Assembly: GCF_032460525.1 (NCBI RefSeq)
Contig: NZ_CP135963.1
Coordinates: 3,596,001 to 3,660,000 of the forward strand
Source: Geodermatophilus sp. DSM 44513
Lineage (GTDB): Bacteria; Actinomycetota; Actinomycetes; Mycobacteriales; Geodermatophilaceae
Direction of reading: 5' to 3'
Length of the DNA stretch: 64,000 nucleotides
The notes beneath the pieces were generated by a model. The model had not been told where the DNA came from. It saw only the letters and a program-made list of their open reading frames with translations, and did no database searches. Positions 62,827 through 64,000 of this stretch are shown here, piece after piece. Each line of letters opens with the position of its first letter. Position 1 is the stretch's first letter. A program made the position numbers and the translations under genes.

Positions 62827-63984
62827 CTACTTCAGGAGCGACCTCGCGATCACCATGCGTTGCACCTGGTTGGTGCCCTCGTAGATCTGGGTGATCTTGG
62901 CGTCGCGCATCATCCGCTCGACCGGGAAGTCCTGCGTGTAGCCCGCCCCGCCGAAGAGCTGGACGGCGTCCGTGGTGACCTGCATGGCGACGTCGGAGGC
63001 GAAGGCCTTGGCCGAGGCCGAGACCCGGCTGACGTCGGGGCGGCCCTGCTCGCCGGCGGCCGCGGCGACGTAGACCAGGTGGCGGGCCGCCTCGATCCGC
63101 ATCTCCATGTCGGCGAGCATGAACTGCACGCCCTGGAACTCGCTCACCGCCTTGCCGAACTGCCGGCGCTCCTTGACGTAGGCGACGGCGGCGTCCAGCG
63201 CGCCCTGGGCGATGCCGACGGCCTGGGCGCCGATGGTCGGCCGGGTGAAGTCCAGCGTGCGCAGCGCGGTGGTGAAGCCGGTGCCGGGCTCGCCGATGAC
63301 GCGGTCGGCCGGGATGGTGCAGCCGGTGAGGTACAGCTCGCAGGTGGGCGACCCCTTGATGCCCATCTTGCGCTCCTTGGGGCCGACCGCGAAGCCGGGG
63401 TCGTCCCGGTGGACGGCGAACGCGGAGATGCCCTTGGCCCCCGCCGTCGGGTCGGTGACCGCCATGATCGTGTACCACTCCGAGACGCCGGAGTTGGTGA
63501 TCCAGGCCTTGGTCCCGTCGAGCACCCAGGAGTCGCCGTCGCGGCGGGCGCGGGTGCGCATGGCCGCGGCGTCGGAGCCGGCCTCCCGCTCGGACAGCCC
63601 GTAGCTGATCATCGCCTCGCCGGTGGCGACCGGGCGCAGCACCCGCTGTTTGAGCTCCTCGGACCCGGCCAGGATCACCGGCATCGAGCCGAGCTTGTTG
63701 ACCGCGGGGATCAGCGAGGCGCTGGCGTCGACCCGGGCGACCTCCTCGATGACGATGCAGGTCGCGATGGCGTCGGCACCCTCGCCGCCGTAGGCCTCCG
63801 GGACGTGGGTGGCGTGGAAGCCGGCCGCGGTGAGGGCCTTCTGCGCCTCGACCGGGAAGCGCGAGTCGGCGTCCACCTCGGCGGCGTAGGGGGCGATCTC
63901 GCGTTCGGCGATGTCCCGCACCGCCTCGCGGACGGCCTCGTGCTCCTCGGTGAGGGCGTACAGCCCGGCAGCGTTGTTACCCAC
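62827..63984 (-). CDS. Acyl-CoA dehydrogenase (FadE25-like)
   Basis: A 385-residue flavoenzyme for the first step of acyl-CoA beta-oxidation. FAD/substrate landmarks: YGLSEREAGSDAAAMRT, WITNSGVSEWYTIMAV, GIKGSPTCELYL, QLFGGAGYTQDFPVERMMRD and QIYEGTNQVQRMVIAR with catalytic Glu about 369. Short or branched chain specificity is suggested by similarity in style to FadE25, the gene lying at the corresponding place in M. tuberculosis (Rv3274c). GTG 63984. Confidence 0.93.
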   Translation of the reverse strand: MGNNAAGLYALTEEHEAVREAVRDIAEREIAPYAAEVDADSRFPVEAQKALTAAGFHATHVPEAYGGEGADAIATCIVIEEVARVDASASLIPAVNKLGSMPVILAGSEELKQRVLRPVATGEAMISYGLSEREAGSDAAAMRTRARRDGDSWVLDGTKAWITNSGVSEWYTIMAVTDPTAGAKGISAFAVHRDDPGFAVGPKERKMGIKGSPTCELYLTGCTIPADRVIGEPGTGFTTALRTLDFTRPTIGAQAVGIAQGALDAAVAYVKERRQFGKAVSEFQGVQFMLADMEMRIEAARHLVYVAAAAGEQGRPDVSRVSASAKAFASDVAMQVTTDAVQLFGGAGYTQDFPVERMMRDAKITQIYEGTNQVQRMVIARSLLK

Positions 63985-63990
63985 GGGTAG

Positions 63991-63996
63991 ATGCTA
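63991..63996 (-). promoter_or_regulatory. Candidate -10 element (TAGCAT) of the acyl-CoA dehydrogenase gene, leaderless
   Basis: On the minus strand TAGCAT ends 6 bases before GTG 63984, with no ribosome site between. Same spacing as at the ArsR gene. Confidence 0.5.
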
Positions 63997-64000
63997 TGCC

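Overview
The window is about 64 kb of very GC-rich actinobacterial DNA with tightly packed genes, many GTG starts and many 4-base GTGA/ATGA gene overlaps. A WhiB regulator, F420 synthesis genes, a mycobacteria-like arabinogalactan gene set without visible mycolate genes, multiple DUF222/HNH proteins and secreted FG-GAP-like repeat proteins together suggest Geodermatophilaceae (Blastococcus/Geodermatophilus/Modestobacter type) or a close relative. That placement is inference; no rRNA gene is present to settle it. I saw no tRNA, rRNA, CRISPR array, intact insertion sequence or prophage.

Layout. 0-4 kb: end of an unknown gene, whiB2-like regulator, fbiA(cofD)-fbiB(cofE) for coenzyme F420, and rmlA. 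4-18 kb: a secreted Pro/Ala-rich protein, a DUF222/HNH protein, five secreted proteins that each carry exactly five FG-GAP-like repeats (7.6-8.9 and 11.5-17.9 kb), interrupted by a DNA glycosylase, an SDR and a bactofilin-like gene. 18-24 kb: flippase plus glycosyltransferase, a RelBE-type toxin-antitoxin pair, an orphan VapB antitoxin beside a vapC remnant, a PpgS-like glycosyltransferase with its DUF2304 partner, and a lipoprotein. 24-26.5 kb: a decayed stretch and a second DUF222/HNH protein. 26.6-34.6 kb: manC-wbbL, glf-glfT2, and wzm-wzt-glfT1, i.e. galactan linker, synthesis and export. 34.8-40.8 kb: a large membrane protein and two cell-wall enzymes (SpoIID-like and PGRP amidase), each with a C-terminal five-repeat domain. 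41-47.6 kb: rmlB-rmlD, an LCP ligase, a TIGR03089 protein and a second large membrane protein. 47.7-50 kb: 3-oxoacid CoA-transferase A/B and a DUF1028 protein. 50.2-58.8 kb: an Emb arabinosyltransferase, then a polyprenyl-sugar cassette (GT2, GtrA, flavin amine-oxidase-like, membrane protein, and a mosaic GT4-methyltransferase). 58.8-62.1 kb: a metal-response cassette (small membrane protein, DUF305, BNR propeller lipoprotein, CmtR-like ArsR, CDF transporter). 62.2-64 kb: an unknown protein and a FadE25-like acyl-CoA dehydrogenase.

How it works together. Most genes serve the cell envelope: dTDP-rhamnose (rmlA, rmlB, rmlD; rmlC is not in the window), GDP-mannose (manC), the rhamnosyl linker (wbbL), galactofuran donor and polymerases (glf, glfT1, glfT2), polymer export (wzm/wzt), arabinan (emb), probable polyprenyl-phosphate amino-sugar decoration (PpgS-like + DUF2304 + DUF6541-like proteins) and attachment to peptidoglycan (LCP). 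From family knowledge, gene order combines what in Mycobacterium tuberculosis are two loci (around Rv3260c-Rv3274c and Rv3779-Rv3809c).

The most novel element I can see is the family of seven secreted proteins with a fixed count of five Asp-rich repeats, used alone or fused to an SGNH hydrolase, a SpoIID-like domain, a PGRP amidase or a duplicated Cys-pair domain, with a large insertion inside the last repeat of one member.
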